A DNA stretch of 64,000 nucleotides, taken from positions 186,001 to 250,000 of the forward strand of contig NZ_WWCN01000006.1 in the NCBI RefSeq assembly GCF_009857445.1, written 5' to 3'. This document shows positions 25,962-34,657 of the stretch, in pieces. The notes under the pieces were generated by a model. The model did no database searches. It was not told where the DNA came from and saw nothing but the letters and a program-made list of their open reading frames with translations. Both the position numbers and the translations under genes were made by a program. The stretch comes from Duganella flavida. Its GTDB lineage: Bacteria > Pseudomonadota > Gammaproteobacteria > Burkholderiales > Burkholderiaceae_D. The stretch's first letter is position 1. Each line of letters starts with the position of its first letter.

Positions 25962-27188
25962 ATGAAACTTGAAACCCTTCCTCCGTACACCCAGCCTACC
26001 GTGCGCAGCAAACGCTGGCGCAAGCCGGTGGCTATTCTCATTGTGGTTGCGCTGGCCGGCGGCGGTTGGACCGTCTGGCATAGCAAACAAGCTGCGCCAG
26101 CACAGGCTACTGCCGCCGCCCCTGCGGCCAAAGAGAAAAAAGACATCTTCGAATTGTCGAGCGGCGACATCGCCGCCGTCGACGCCCGTTCATTGGCGGT
26201 CAGCTTGCCCTTATCCGGCTCGCTGGCGCCCCTGAGTTCCGCCACCATCAAGTCCAAGGTCTCGGGCGTGGTGGAAGCGACCACACTGCAGGAAGGCATG
26301 GCGGTGCACGCCGGCCAGGTGCTGGCCCGCATCGACCAGGCCGACCTGCGCGCGCGCCTGCAACAGCAGCAAGCCATGCTCGATGAAGCGCAGGCCAAGC
26401 TGGCGATGGCGACCAAGAACGAAACCAACAGCCAGGCGCTGCTCTCGCAAAAATACATCTCGCAAAACGCCTTCGACTCGACCCAGAACTCGGTCGATTT
26501 GGCGCGCGCGTCCGTGAAATCGGCAGCGGCGATGGTAGAAATTGCCCGCATCGCTTTGAACGATGGCGTGATCAAAGCACCGATCGACGGCGTGATCAGC
26601 AAACGTCACGTGCAGGCCGGCGAAAAGCTGGCGCTCGATATGCCGGTGTACAGCATCGTCAACCTGTCCGAGCTCACGCTGGAAGCGCAAGTGCCGGCCT
26701 CCGAAATCCCGCGCGTAAAAGTCGGCCAGGATGTGAAATTCCGCGTCGACGGCTACGCCCAGCGCGACTTCCACGGCAAAGTGGCGCGCATCAATCCGGC
26801 CACCGAAACCGGCTCGCGCTCGATGCTGGTCTACATCGCCGTCAAGAACGACGACAGCGCCCTGCGCGCCGGCATGTTCGCCAAGGGCAGCATCGTCACC
26901 GACCGTTCGACGGTAGCACCTATCGTACCGCTGGCCGCGCTGCGCAGCGACAAAAACGGCCAGCCTATCGTCTACAAAGTGGAAGGCGGCAAGCTGCTGT
27001 CGCAGCCGGTCAAACTGGGCCTGCGCAACGAGGATGAAGGTTACGCCGAAGTGCTGGAAGGTTTGCAGCAAGGCGCGCATGTAATCGTTTCGCGTCTCGA
27101 CAGCCTGAAGCCGGGTACAGCCGTCAAGCTGCCTTCGGCTCCACCGCCGTCGGCACAAGCCATGAACGCTGAACCGGCGAAAGGCTGA
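25962..27188 (+). CDS. RND efflux periplasmic adaptor subunit
   Basis: A 408-residue membrane fusion protein that bridges the inner-membrane RND pump and an outer-membrane channel. One N-terminal membrane anchor (about 23-40), a lipoyl-like hairpin start (SKVSGVVEATTLQEGMAVHA, about 103-122), a coiled-coil hairpin (about 130-185), then barrel (KAPIDGVISKRHVQAGE) and membrane-proximal domains are in order. It is followed by the pump gene after 2 bases, so they form one operon; no TolC-type channel gene and no regulator are adjacent. The drug or solvent range cannot be told. Confidence 0.95.
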   Translation: MKLETLPPYTQPTVRSKRWRKPVAILIVVALAGGGWTVWHSKQAAPAQATAAAPAAKEKKDIFELSSGDIAAVDARSLAVSLPLSGSLAPLSSATIKSKVSGVVEATTLQEGMAVHAGQVLARIDQADLRARLQQQQAMLDEAQAKLAMATKNETNSQALLSQKYISQNAFDSTQNSVDLARASVKSAAAMVEIARIALNDGVIKAPIDGVISKRHVQAGEKLALDMPVYSIVNLSELTLEAQVPASEIPRVKVGQDVKFRVDGYAQRDFHGKVARINPATETGSRSMLVYIAVKNDDSALRAGMFAKGSIVTDRSTVAPIVPLAALRSDKNGQPIVYKVEGGKLLSQPVKLGLRNEDEGYAEVLEGLQQGAHVIVSRLDSLKPGTAVKLPSAPPPSAQAMNAEPAKG

Positions 27189-27190
27189 TC

Positions 27191-30100
27191 ATGTGGATCA
27201 CTAAAATCAGTATCCGCAATCCGGTCTTTGCCACCATGGTGATGGTGGCGCTGATGGTACTGGGCCTGTTCTCTTACCGGGGCTTGGGGCTGGAAGCCAT
27301 GCCCAACGTCGACATCCCCGGCGCCGCCATCGAGGTGCAGTATCCGGGCGCCTCGCCGGAAGCGGTGGAGAACGACATCACCCGCCCGATCGAGGAAGCA
27401 GTCAACACCGTCAGCGGTATCAAGACCTTGCGCGCCAACTCGTGGGAAGGCCGCGCCGGCGTCTACATCGACTTCGAAATCTCGACCGACATGGACCGCG
27501 CCATGCAGGACTTGCGCGACAAGGTAGCGCAAGTGCGGCCGCGCTTCCCGCGCGAGGCCAAAGATCCGTTCATCATCCGCTTTGAGGGCGAGAACGCGCA
27601 ACCGATCGCGCAGATCGGCCTGACCGCCAGCGAACACTCGCTGCGTGAACTGTCGACCATGGCCGACCAGATCATCGCCAAGCGCTTCCAGGGCGTGGCC
27701 GGCGTCGGCAAGGTACGCGTCAACGGCATGGCGGCACGCCAGATCCTGATCCAGCTGCGTCCCAATGACCTGAGCGCGCAAGCGGTCGGCGTCGACGAAG
27801 TGTTGAACGCGATCCAGAACACCAACACCAATCTGCCGACCGGCTTCATCAGCTACGGCGCCAGCGAGCGCCTGGTGCGCGTCGAAGGCAAGATGAAGGA
27901 CCCGCGCGAATTCAACAAGATCATCGTGGCGCGCCGCGCCAACGGTCCGGTCTATCTTGAACAGGTGGCGACGGTGGAAGACGGCGCGCAGGAAGAGCTG
28001 TCGATCTCGCGCATCAACGGCCAGCGTTCGGTCACGCTCGACATCACCAAGGTGCAGGACGCCAACGTGGTGGAAGTGGGCAACCGTATCCAGAAAGTGG
28101 CCGCCGAACTGCAGAAATCCCTGCCAGCCGATATCAAGCTGGAAGTGCTGAACGATGAATCGCTCAAAGTGCAAAGCCAGCTCGACAACGTGAAAGAAAC
28201 CATCATCGAAGGCGCAGTGCTGACCATGGTGATCGTGTTCTTCTTCCTGCACTCGTGGCGCTCGACCATCATCACCGGCCTGACTTTGCCGATTGCGGTG
28301 CTGGCCAGCTTTATCGCCATGAAGGCGTTCGGCTTCACCCTCAACTTCCTGACGTTGATGGCGCTGTCGCTGTGTATCGGCCTGCTGATTGACGATGCCA
28401 TCGTGGTGCGCGAAAACATCGTGCGCCACCTCGGCATGGGCAAGAACCACCGCAAGGCGGCGGAAGACGGCACCAATGAAATCGGCCTGGCCGTGATGGC
28501 CACCACTTTTGCGATTGTAGCCGTGTTCATTCCGGTCGCCTTTATGCAGGGCATCATCGGCCGCTTCTTCCTGCAGTTCGGGATTACGGTGGCGGTGGCG
28601 GTGCTGGTGTCGCTGTTCGTCAGCTTCACGCTGGACCCGATGCTGTCGTCGGTGTGGCCGGATCCGGTCAAGGACCGCTTCAAATACCTGCCATGGCTGG
28701 GCCGCTTCATGCACTGGCTGGAAGGCGGCGTGGAATGGCTGCACGTGGTGTACGGCAAAGTGCTGGCACTCGCGCTGCGCTGGAAAAAACTGACGCTGGC
28801 CTCGGCCTTTGCACTGTTCGCCGGCTCCATCATGCTGGTGCCAATGATCGGCGGCGAGATGATGCCGGAGCAGGATAACGGCTGGGTCAACTTCATGATC
28901 AAGACCCCGGTCGGCTCCAGCCTGGACTACACCGACAACAAAATCCATCAGGTGGAAGCGGCGCTGAAAGAGTTCCCGGAAATCGACAAGGTGATCGCTG
29001 TAGTCGGCACCTGGGACGGCCGCAACACCGCCCAGCTGGATATGAAGCTGGCCGACCGCAAGCTGCACAAACGCCGCACCCAGCAAGAGATGGAAGCGGC
29101 CATCCGCGCGCGCCTGAACAAGATCGCTGGCATCACGCTGACGATGGGCCAGAAGCCGATCTTCATTGCCATCCTCGGCACCGATGAAGCCAAGCTGGAC
29201 GACGTGGCCCACCGCTTGATGGACAAGATGCGCAAGATCAAGGGCATCGCCGACCTGGAATACAGCCAGGAAGGCGCCAACCCATCGACCAACATCAAGA
29301 TCAACAACGAACTGGCCAGCGACCTTGGCCTGACCACGCAGCAGATTGGTGCCGCCCTGCGTCCATTCGTGGCGGGCGACACCAATTCGCACTTCCTCGC
29401 ACCGGATGGCCAGAACTACGAGGTCAACGTGCAGCTGCCAAAATCGGGCCGCCAGAAAGTGGCCGACCTCGCCGACCTGATGCTGGCCTCCAGCAAACTC
29501 GGTGCAGACGGCCGTCCGATCATGGTGCCGCTGCGCCAGGTGGTGGACTTCGTGCCGGCCTTCAGCCCGCAAGTGCTGAAACGCCAGGCGCTGCAACGCC
29601 GCGTGGCAGTGTACGCCAGTACCGAAGGCCGTCCGGGCGGCGACGTCGACAGCGACGTCAAGAAAGCCATGAAGGAAATCGAACTGCCATCCGGCGTGCG
29701 CTTCGACGTCGGCGGCAATGCGCAGAATATGGAAGAGAGCATGAACTCGGCGCTGGTCGCGCTGGGCATTGCGGTGATCTTCATCTACCTGGTGCTGGCC
29801 TCGCAGTTCGGCAGCTTCCTGCAGCCGATTGCCATCATGATGTCGCTGCCGCTGTCGCTGATCGGCGTGCTGGTGGCGCTGCTGGTGACGCACACCACGC
29901 TCAACATCTTCTCGGTGATCGGCTTCATCATGCTGATGGGTCTGGTGACCAAGAACGCGATCTTGCTGGTGGACTTTACCAACCACGCGCAGAAGGAAGG
30001 CCTGAGCCAGCATGAAGCGCTGATGAGCGCCGGCCAGGTGCGGCTGCGTCCTATCGTGATGACCACGCTGGCGATGGTGTTCGGTATGCTGCCGATGGCG

Positions 30101-30316
30101 ATCGGCATGGGTGATGGCGGCGAGACGCAAGCGCCCATGGGCCGCGCAGTGATCGGCGGCGTGCTGACCTCAACCCTGCTGACCCTGGTGGTGGTGCCGG
30201 TGGCTTACACCTACCTCGACAGCCTCGGCAAACGCTGCGCGCGCTTCTTCAAGGGGAACCACGAAGAAGAACACGCGCTGCATGAGGTTGAGAAAGAAGA
30301 AGCCGAGGTCGCTTAA
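27191..30316 (+). CDS. RND-family multidrug efflux pump permease
   Basis: A 1041-residue proton-driven transporter of the HAE-1/AcrB superfamily. It shows the standard twelve-helix layout with two large periplasmic loops: MWITKISIRNPVFATMVMVA at the start, the proton-relay pair in GLLIDDAIVVREN (about 398), GGEMMPEQDNG at the second loop, and LMGLVTKNAILLVDF near residue 915. It is paired with the adaptor gene 2 bases upstream. Family members export dyes, detergents or antibiotics; specificity is not visible. A very long open frame on the opposite strand is a shadow. Confidence 0.97.
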   Translation: MWITKISIRNPVFATMVMVALMVLGLFSYRGLGLEAMPNVDIPGAAIEVQYPGASPEAVENDITRPIEEAVNTVSGIKTLRANSWEGRAGVYIDFEISTDMDRAMQDLRDKVAQVRPRFPREAKDPFIIRFEGENAQPIAQIGLTASEHSLRELSTMADQIIAKRFQGVAGVGKVRVNGMAARQILIQLRPNDLSAQAVGVDEVLNAIQNTNTNLPTGFISYGASERLVRVEGKMKDPREFNKIIVARRANGPVYLEQVATVEDGAQEELSISRINGQRSVTLDITKVQDANVVEVGNRIQKVAAELQKSLPADIKLEVLNDESLKVQSQLDNVKETIIEGAVLTMVIVFFFLHSWRSTIITGLTLPIAVLASFIAMKAFGFTLNFLTLMALSLCIGLLIDDAIVVRENIVRHLGMGKNHRKAAEDGTNEIGLAVMATTFAIVAVFIPVAFMQGIIGRFFLQFGITVAVAVLVSLFVSFTLDPMLSSVWPDPVKDRFKYLPWLGRFMHWLEGGVEWLHVVYGKVLALALRWKKLTLASAFALFAGSIMLVPMIGGEMMPEQDNGWVNFMIKTPVGSSLDYTDNKIHQVEAALKEFPEIDKVIAVVGTWDGRNTAQLDMKLADRKLHKRRTQQEMEAAIRARLNKIAGITLTMGQKPIFIAILGTDEAKLDDVAHRLMDKMRKIKGIADLEYSQEGANPSTNIKINNELASDLGLTTQQIGAALRPFVAGDTNSHFLAPDGQNYEVNVQLPKSGRQKVADLADLMLASSKLGADGRPIMVPLRQVVDFVPAFSPQVLKRQALQRRVAVYASTEGRPGGDVDSDVKKAMKEIELPSGVRFDVGGNAQNMEESMNSALVALGIAVIFIYLVLASQFGSFLQPIAIMMSLPLSLIGVLVALLVTHTTLNIFSVIGFIMLMGLVTKNAILLVDFTNHAQKEGLSQHEALMSAGQVRLRPIVMTTLAMVFGMLPMAIGMGDGGETQAPMGRAVIGGVLTSTLLTLVVVPVAYTYLDSLGKRCARFFKGNHEEEHALHEVEKEEAEVA

Positions 30317-30326
30317 TTACGCGTCG

Positions 30327-30506
30327 TTACTCTTCGTCGCTGGGGGCGAGGCCGGAGGTCTCACCCTCAGCGAGATCCTCCTCGCCCTCCTGTGCCAACC
30401 CCGGATTGTTCTTCAACTCGGCCTTGCGCCGGTTCTTCTCTTCCTGCTTTTTCTTCTTTTCCAACTCCCGCTGCCGCTTTTCATATGCGAAGTTTGTCTT
30501 TGCCAT
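30327..30506 (-). CDS. 59-residue highly charged protein
   Basis: A short gene read on the minus strand from ATG 30506 to TAA 30327. It begins MAKTNFAYEKRQRELEKKKK, continues with more Lys/Glu/Arg to about residue 33, and ends in an acidic tail (EGEEDLAEGE..., then SDEE). The charged first half should be a single long helix. AAGGAG lies 7 bases before the start, which together with a sharp basic/acidic division argues for a real gene. Similar small proteins occur in Burkholderiales from memory; no function is known. It follows xerD on the same strand and converges on the RND gene. Confidence 0.75.
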   Translation of the reverse strand: MAKTNFAYEKRQRELEKKKKQEEKNRRKAELKNNPGLAQEGEEDLAEGETSGLAPSDEE

Positions 30507-30561
30507 TTGCTGCTCCTTCTAAAAGCGTTGCCCTGCGAACCCTCATTATGACCGAAGTTGC

Positions 30562-31464
30562 TCAACCACGAGGATGATGTTGCGCATGCAAATGCTTCAA
30601 ACGCTCGCGCGCGACGTGGGTATAGATTTGTGTGGTCGAAATATCTGAATGTCCTAACAACAATTGCACAACCCGCAAGTCGGCGCCGTGGTTGAGCAAA
30701 TGGGTGGCAAACGCATGCCGCAGGGTGTGCGGCGACAGCGGCGCGGTGATGCCAGCCTTCAGTGCATGCTTTTTAATTAAGACCCAGAACATCTGCCGCG
30801 TCATGGCCGAACCGCGCCCGGTGACAAATAGGGCGTCGTCCTGCTGGCCGTTGAGAATCACGCCACGCGCTTCCTTCAGGTAGCGCTCGATCCACACCCG
30901 CGCCTGCTGGCCAAACGGCACCAGCCGCGTCTTGGCGCCCTTGCCGGTGACGCGCAGCACGCCATCGTTCAGGCTCAGCTCCAGCAGCTTGAGGTCGACC
31001 AGCTCGGACACCCGCAAGCCGCTGGCATACATCAATTCCAGCATGGTGCGCTCGCGCAGGCCCAGCGGCGTGGTCAGGTCGGGGGCGGCCAGCAAGGCCT
31101 CCACCTGCGTTTCGCTCAGCGTGTGCACAAAACGCTGCGGCTGCTTGGCCGACGCCAGTTTCAAGCTGGGATCGACCTCGATACGCCGCTGCCGCAGCAG
31201 CATCTGGTAAAAGCGCTTGATCACCGACAGGCGGCGGTTGGAGGACGTGGCTTTGCCCTGCTCATGACGCGCCGAGATATAGCTTTCGATATCGTGCGCC
31301 TGCACCGCCAGCAAGCCGTTGACCTGCGTACGCTTCTGCTCCAGCCACTGGGTGAACAAACGCATATCGCGCCGGTAGGCTTCCAGCGTGTTCTTGGACA
31401 GCCCGTCCTCCAGCCACAGGCTGTCGCAGAACTCATCGATCAGAGCAAGGTTGTCTGCTGCCAT
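30562..31464 (-). CDS. xerD: Site-specific tyrosine recombinase XerD
   Basis: A 300-residue recombinase that with XerC resolves chromosome dimers at dif under FtsK control. The core-binding domain (about 5-90) and catalytic domain (about 110-295) are complete: R in SGLRVSELV (about 149), K in the TGKGAKTRLVPF strand, HTLRHAFATHLL (about 244), LGHSDISTTQIYTHV with the nucleophile Tyr near 278. It starts inside the 3' end of ogt (25-base overlap), so the two are co-translated. It is unrelated to the island integrase at 5.5 kb except by superfamily. Confidence 0.95.
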   Translation of the reverse strand: MAADNLALIDEFCDSLWLEDGLSKNTLEAYRRDMRLFTQWLEQKRTQVNGLLAVQAHDIESYISARHEQGKATSSNRRLSVIKRFYQMLLRQRRIEVDPSLKLASAKQPQRFVHTLSETQVEALLAAPDLTTPLGLRERTMLELMYASGLRVSELVDLKLLELSLNDGVLRVTGKGAKTRLVPFGQQARVWIERYLKEARGVILNGQQDDALFVTGRGSAMTRQMFWVLIKKHALKAGITAPLSPHTLRHAFATHLLNHGADLRVVQLLLGHSDISTTQIYTHVARERLKHLHAQHHPRG

Positions 31465-32000
31465 GCGTATTCTTTCGAGCCTTCATGCGCCAGCAGCCAG
31501 CGCTTGATGCCCAGCAGGTAGCCGTTGGGATCATCGCTGTTGGAAAAGCCGCCCAAACCGCTGGCAGCCGTCACCCGATGACAAGGCACCACCACCGGGA
31601 ACCAGTTGGCGCCGCAGGCCTGCCCCACCGCGCGCGGCGCCGAGCCAATGTGCTTGGCCAGTTCGCCATAGGTGCGCATGCCGCCACGCGGGATCGAGCT
31701 GATCGCCGTCCACACCTTATGCTGGAACTCCGTGCCCACCCGCGCCAGTGGCAGCGTGAACGGGTAATCGGCATCGGCGCAGTATTTCTCCATCTGGAAA
31801 GCCGCCAGTTCGGCGGTCGCGTCCTGGGGCGCTTTTGCCTCAAAATGGGGCGGCAGGTAGCACAGCTCAGTTATCACCGCGCCGGCGGTTCGTATCCCTA
31901 GCTTCCCGAAAGGCAGTACCAGTACGGCGGAAAACAGCTCACTGCCTTGTTGTATTTTGTTCACAGTTGCTTGCACCAAAAAGTTGTCTTTATGCACCAT
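31440..32000 (-). CDS. ogt: Methylated-DNA-protein-cysteine methyltransferase
   Basis: A 186-residue suicide repair protein that takes the alkyl group from O6-alkylguanine onto its own cysteine. The acceptor site VVPCHRV (about 140-146) and the helix-turn-helix region with TYGELAKHIGSAPRAVGQAC (about 109-128) are intact. An N-terminal ribonuclease-H-like domain (about 15-90) is present, and no Ada regulatory domain is fused. A hairpin of uncertain role lies 67-88 bases before the start. The gene overlaps xerD. Confidence 0.93.
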   Translation of the reverse strand: MVHKDNFLVQATVNKIQQGSELFSAVLVLPFGKLGIRTAGAVITELCYLPPHFEAKAPQDATAELAAFQMEKYCADADYPFTLPLARVGTEFQHKVWTAISSIPRGGMRTYGELAKHIGSAPRAVGQACGANWFPVVVPCHRVTAASGLGGFSNSDDPNGYLLGIKRWLLAHEGSKEYAWQQTTLL

Positions 32001-32531
32001 TATGTTGCATCCCTGCTACAGCAAATATGCTACATGGTTTGTATTGTAATTGGCGCGGGCAAAAAAAAACGCACCGTCTGGTGCGTTTTCAAATCCTGCT
32101 TCACGTTCCCGGTCACTTGCCTGGTTCCGTAGCACGCTTGTGGCGGCCTGCAGACCCTATAACAGCGACATTCTGTAAAACGTGTGTCTCCTCAATCTAG
32201 TGCCGGTATTAGTTACCGTTTCTATACACACTCCCCACTTACAATTCTGTGCTCTTAATTCTGTGCTCTTACTACCGGGCTGCATATCGATATGCACGTA
32301 TCCCTGAGAGCGACGCCATCATAACGCAACCCCTGCGGTTTTTCGCAAATTTTTTGTGTTCGACGATCGAACCATTTGAGACATAAACAAAAAATCCGCA
32401 AACCAAAAAAGTTGTGGTATGCCCCTTTTATATGACTTAGTAATACCCCTTATTGCCACATTGACTACCCGAAGATAAGTTACCAACATACTGGATTTCC
32501 CAGTGCCAATAAAACCAGAGACACACACAAT
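32001..32531. promoter_or_regulatory. 531-base control region between ogt and dctQ
   Basis: No gene is supported here. It contains a hairpin AAACGCACC-GTCT-GGTGCGTTT (32067-32088) with A9 before and TTTTC-type bases after, able to end transcription either way; an exact tandem repeat AATTCTGTGCTCTT at 32243-32256 and 32257-32270; and a perfect 16-base palindrome TGCATATCGATATGCA at 32281-32296. The last two lie 235-290 bases upstream of dctQ and are candidates for regulator binding, for example DctR. Confidence 0.55.
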
Positions 32532-33188
32532 ATGCTCACAAAAATCCTGGATCATCTGGAGGAGTGGATCATCACCTTCCTGATGGGCGGCGCAACGCTC
32601 ATCATCTTCCTGTCCGTGGTGCACCGCTACGGCACCGGCCTGCCTATCCCATACGTGCAAGACTACCTGCTGCAACTGCACTTTGAGTGGGCGCAGGAAC
32701 TAGCCATCATCATGTTCGTGTGGATGGCCAAGTTCGGCGCGGCCTACGGCGTACGCAAAGGCGTGCACGTCGGCGTCGACGTGCTGGTCAACCGCATGCC
32801 GCCGGAATGGCGCCGTTTCACGGTGCTGCTGGCGATCGGCTGCGGCATGCTGTTCACCGGCATCGTCGGCACGCTAGGCCTGACCTTCGTCTGGGAGAAC
32901 GGCCTGCACCACGCGGCCTACACCCTGCTCGGCTGGGACGCCAGCGACGTGCCGGAAGGCCCGACCACGCCGGACCTGGAATGGCCGACCTGGTTCATCT
33001 ACTCCGCCGTACCGCTGGGCTCCTACCTGATGTGCTTCCGCTTCATCCAAGTCGGCTGGACCTTCCTGCGTCACGGCGAGCTGCCGCACCACGATGAATC
33101 GCACGTGGAAGGCCTCGATGACGACGATGACGACGAGCTGTTCGCAGCCGCTCCACACCCAACGCCAGCCCATGGAGGTGCACGATGA
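32532..33188 (+). CDS. dctQ: TRAP transporter small permease DctQ
   Basis: A 218-residue membrane subunit of a tripartite ATP-independent C4-dicarboxylate transporter. Four helices are seen (about 14-32, 50-70, 92-115, 155-175) as in DctQ proteins. WAKFGAAYGVRKGVHVGVDVL-type residues around 67-87 match the family. The C-terminal tail is unusually acidic and His-rich (LDDDDDDEL, then HPTPAHGG). Its stop overlaps the dctM start by four bases. The substrate is inferred from the DctP and DctS/DctR neighbours. Confidence 0.93.
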   Translation: MLTKILDHLEEWIITFLMGGATLIIFLSVVHRYGTGLPIPYVQDYLLQLHFEWAQELAIIMFVWMAKFGAAYGVRKGVHVGVDVLVNRMPPEWRRFTVLLAIGCGMLFTGIVGTLGLTFVWENGLHHAAYTLLGWDASDVPEGPTTPDLEWPTWFIYSAVPLGSYLMCFRFIQVGWTFLRHGELPHHDESHVEGLDDDDDDELFAAAPHPTPAHGGAR

Positions 33189-34576
33189 GCGGCGCAGTCG
33201 CAATGCAGGGCATCGAGCCCTGGAGCAAAAAGAAAGCCGGCACCATCCTCGCGGTCATCGCCGGCATCCTGCTCAGTGTGTGCATCCTCGGCGGCAAAGT
33301 TGGCATCGTGTTTGCGCTGCTGATTTTGCTGATGCTAACCGGGATCCCGGTCTCCATCGCGCTCGGTCTGACGGTGCTGATGTTTATGTACCTGCTCACG
33401 CAAGTGCCGGTGGAGGCGGTGGCGCTGAAGCTGTTCAGCGGTATCGAGAAGTTCGAGATCATGGCCATCCCGCTGTTTATTTTGGCCGGTAACTTCCTGA
33501 CCCACGGCGGCGTCGCCAAGCGCATGATCGCCTTTGCCACCAGCTTGATCGGCCACTGGCACGGCGGCCTGGCGCTGGCCGGCATCATCGCCTGCGCCAT
33601 GTTTGCGCTGGTGTGCGGTTCGTCGGTGGCGACGGTGGTGGCAATCGGCTCCATCATCCTGCCGGCGATGGTCAAACAGGGCTACCCGAAGGCGTTTGGT
33701 GCGGGCGTGATCATCACGGCCGGTTCGCTGGGCATCCTGATGCTGCCGTCGATTCCGAAAGTGATCTACGCGATTTCGACCAACACCTCGATCGGCGCGC
33801 TGTTCCTGGCCGGCCTGTTCCCCGGCATCCTGCTGACCGTAATGCTGTGCGGGACCACCTGGGTACTGGCCAAGAAGAACGGCTACCCGCGCATGCGCAA
33901 AGCCAGCTGGAAGCAACGCTGGACTGCCTTCCGCAAGAGCGTGTGGGGCCTGATGCTGGTGGTGATTATCATTGGTGGTATCACCAAGGGCATCTTCACC
34001 CCGACCGAAGCGGCGGCCATGAGCGCGGTGTATGCGTTTCTGATTTCGGTGTTCGTCTACAAAGACATGCCGCTGTCGAAAACGCCGGAAGTGTTGAAGA
34101 AATCAGCGGCGCTGTCGGCCATGCTGTTGTACATCATCACCAACGCCGTGCTGTTCTCCTTCCTGATGGCGCACGAGAACATCCCGCAGGCGATGGCGGA
34201 CTGGATTTTGAATAAGGACCTCGGCCAGGCTGGCTTCCTGTTCTTCACCAACATCCTGCTGCTGTTGGCTGGTAACGTGATGGAGCCGTCGTCGATCATC
34301 CTGGTGATGGCGCCGATCCTGCACCCTGCTGCGATTCGTTTGGGGATTGACGCCGTCCACTTCGGCATCATGATTGACGCGAACATGGAAGTGGGCCTGT
34401 GCCATCCACCAGTGGGCCTGAACCTGTACGTGGCAAGCGGCATTTCGAAGATGAGCATCTCGGAACTGACCGTGGCAGTGATGCCTTGGCTGATTACGAT
34501 GCTGGTGTTCCTGGTGATTGTGACCTACTGGCCAGGATTGTCGCTCTGGCTACCGAAAGCGATGGGACTGATGTAG
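33185..34576 (+). CDS. dctM: TRAP transporter large permease DctM
   Basis: A 463-residue sodium-driven membrane subunit with about twelve helices. The N-terminus is preceded by a soluble stretch (MSGAVAMQGIEPWSKKK), then LLILLMLTGIPVSIALGL, PLFILAGNFLTHGG and the family glycine loop GSSVATVVAIGSIILPAM (about 142-159); MLPSIPKVIYAI and the C-terminal EVGLCHPPVGLNLYV are also standard. It forms the transport channel with DctQ and takes substrate from the periplasmic DctP encoded convergently downstream. A REP-like element follows the stop. Confidence 0.95.
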   Translation: MSGAVAMQGIEPWSKKKAGTILAVIAGILLSVCILGGKVGIVFALLILLMLTGIPVSIALGLTVLMFMYLLTQVPVEAVALKLFSGIEKFEIMAIPLFILAGNFLTHGGVAKRMIAFATSLIGHWHGGLALAGIIACAMFALVCGSSVATVVAIGSIILPAMVKQGYPKAFGAGVIITAGSLGILMLPSIPKVIYAISTNTSIGALFLAGLFPGILLTVMLCGTTWVLAKKNGYPRMRKASWKQRWTAFRKSVWGLMLVVIIIGGITKGIFTPTEAAAMSAVYAFLISVFVYKDMPLSKTPEVLKKSAALSAMLLYIITNAVLFSFLMAHENIPQAMADWILNKDLGQAGFLFFTNILLLLAGNVMEPSSIILVMAPILHPAAIRLGIDAVHFGIMIDANMEVGLCHPPVGLNLYVASGISKMSISELTVAVMPWLITMLVFLVIVTYWPGLSLWLPKAMGLM

Positions 34577-34580
34577 CATG

Positions 34581-34650
34581 CGTCGCTCCCGCGAAAGCGG
34601 GAGCCCATGCTGAGTTGGCGTTCTATAGGTTCCCGCTTTCGCGGGAACGA
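34581..34650. repeat. REP-like palindromic element, copy B
   Basis: CGTCGCTCCCGCG-AAA-GCGGGAGC, CCCATGCTGAG, spacer TTGGCGTTCTATAGG, then TTCCCGCTTTCGCGGGAA and CGAC. It lies between the convergent dctM and dctP genes. Confidence 0.85.
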
Positions 34651-34657
34651 CAGCAGA

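Noticed and set aside
27041..30130. 1029-codon open frame on the minus strand opposite the RND genes
   Set aside because: It is antisense to a clearly recognisable pump, is rich in His/Gln/Arg/Val as GC-rich shadow frames are, and has no family motif.
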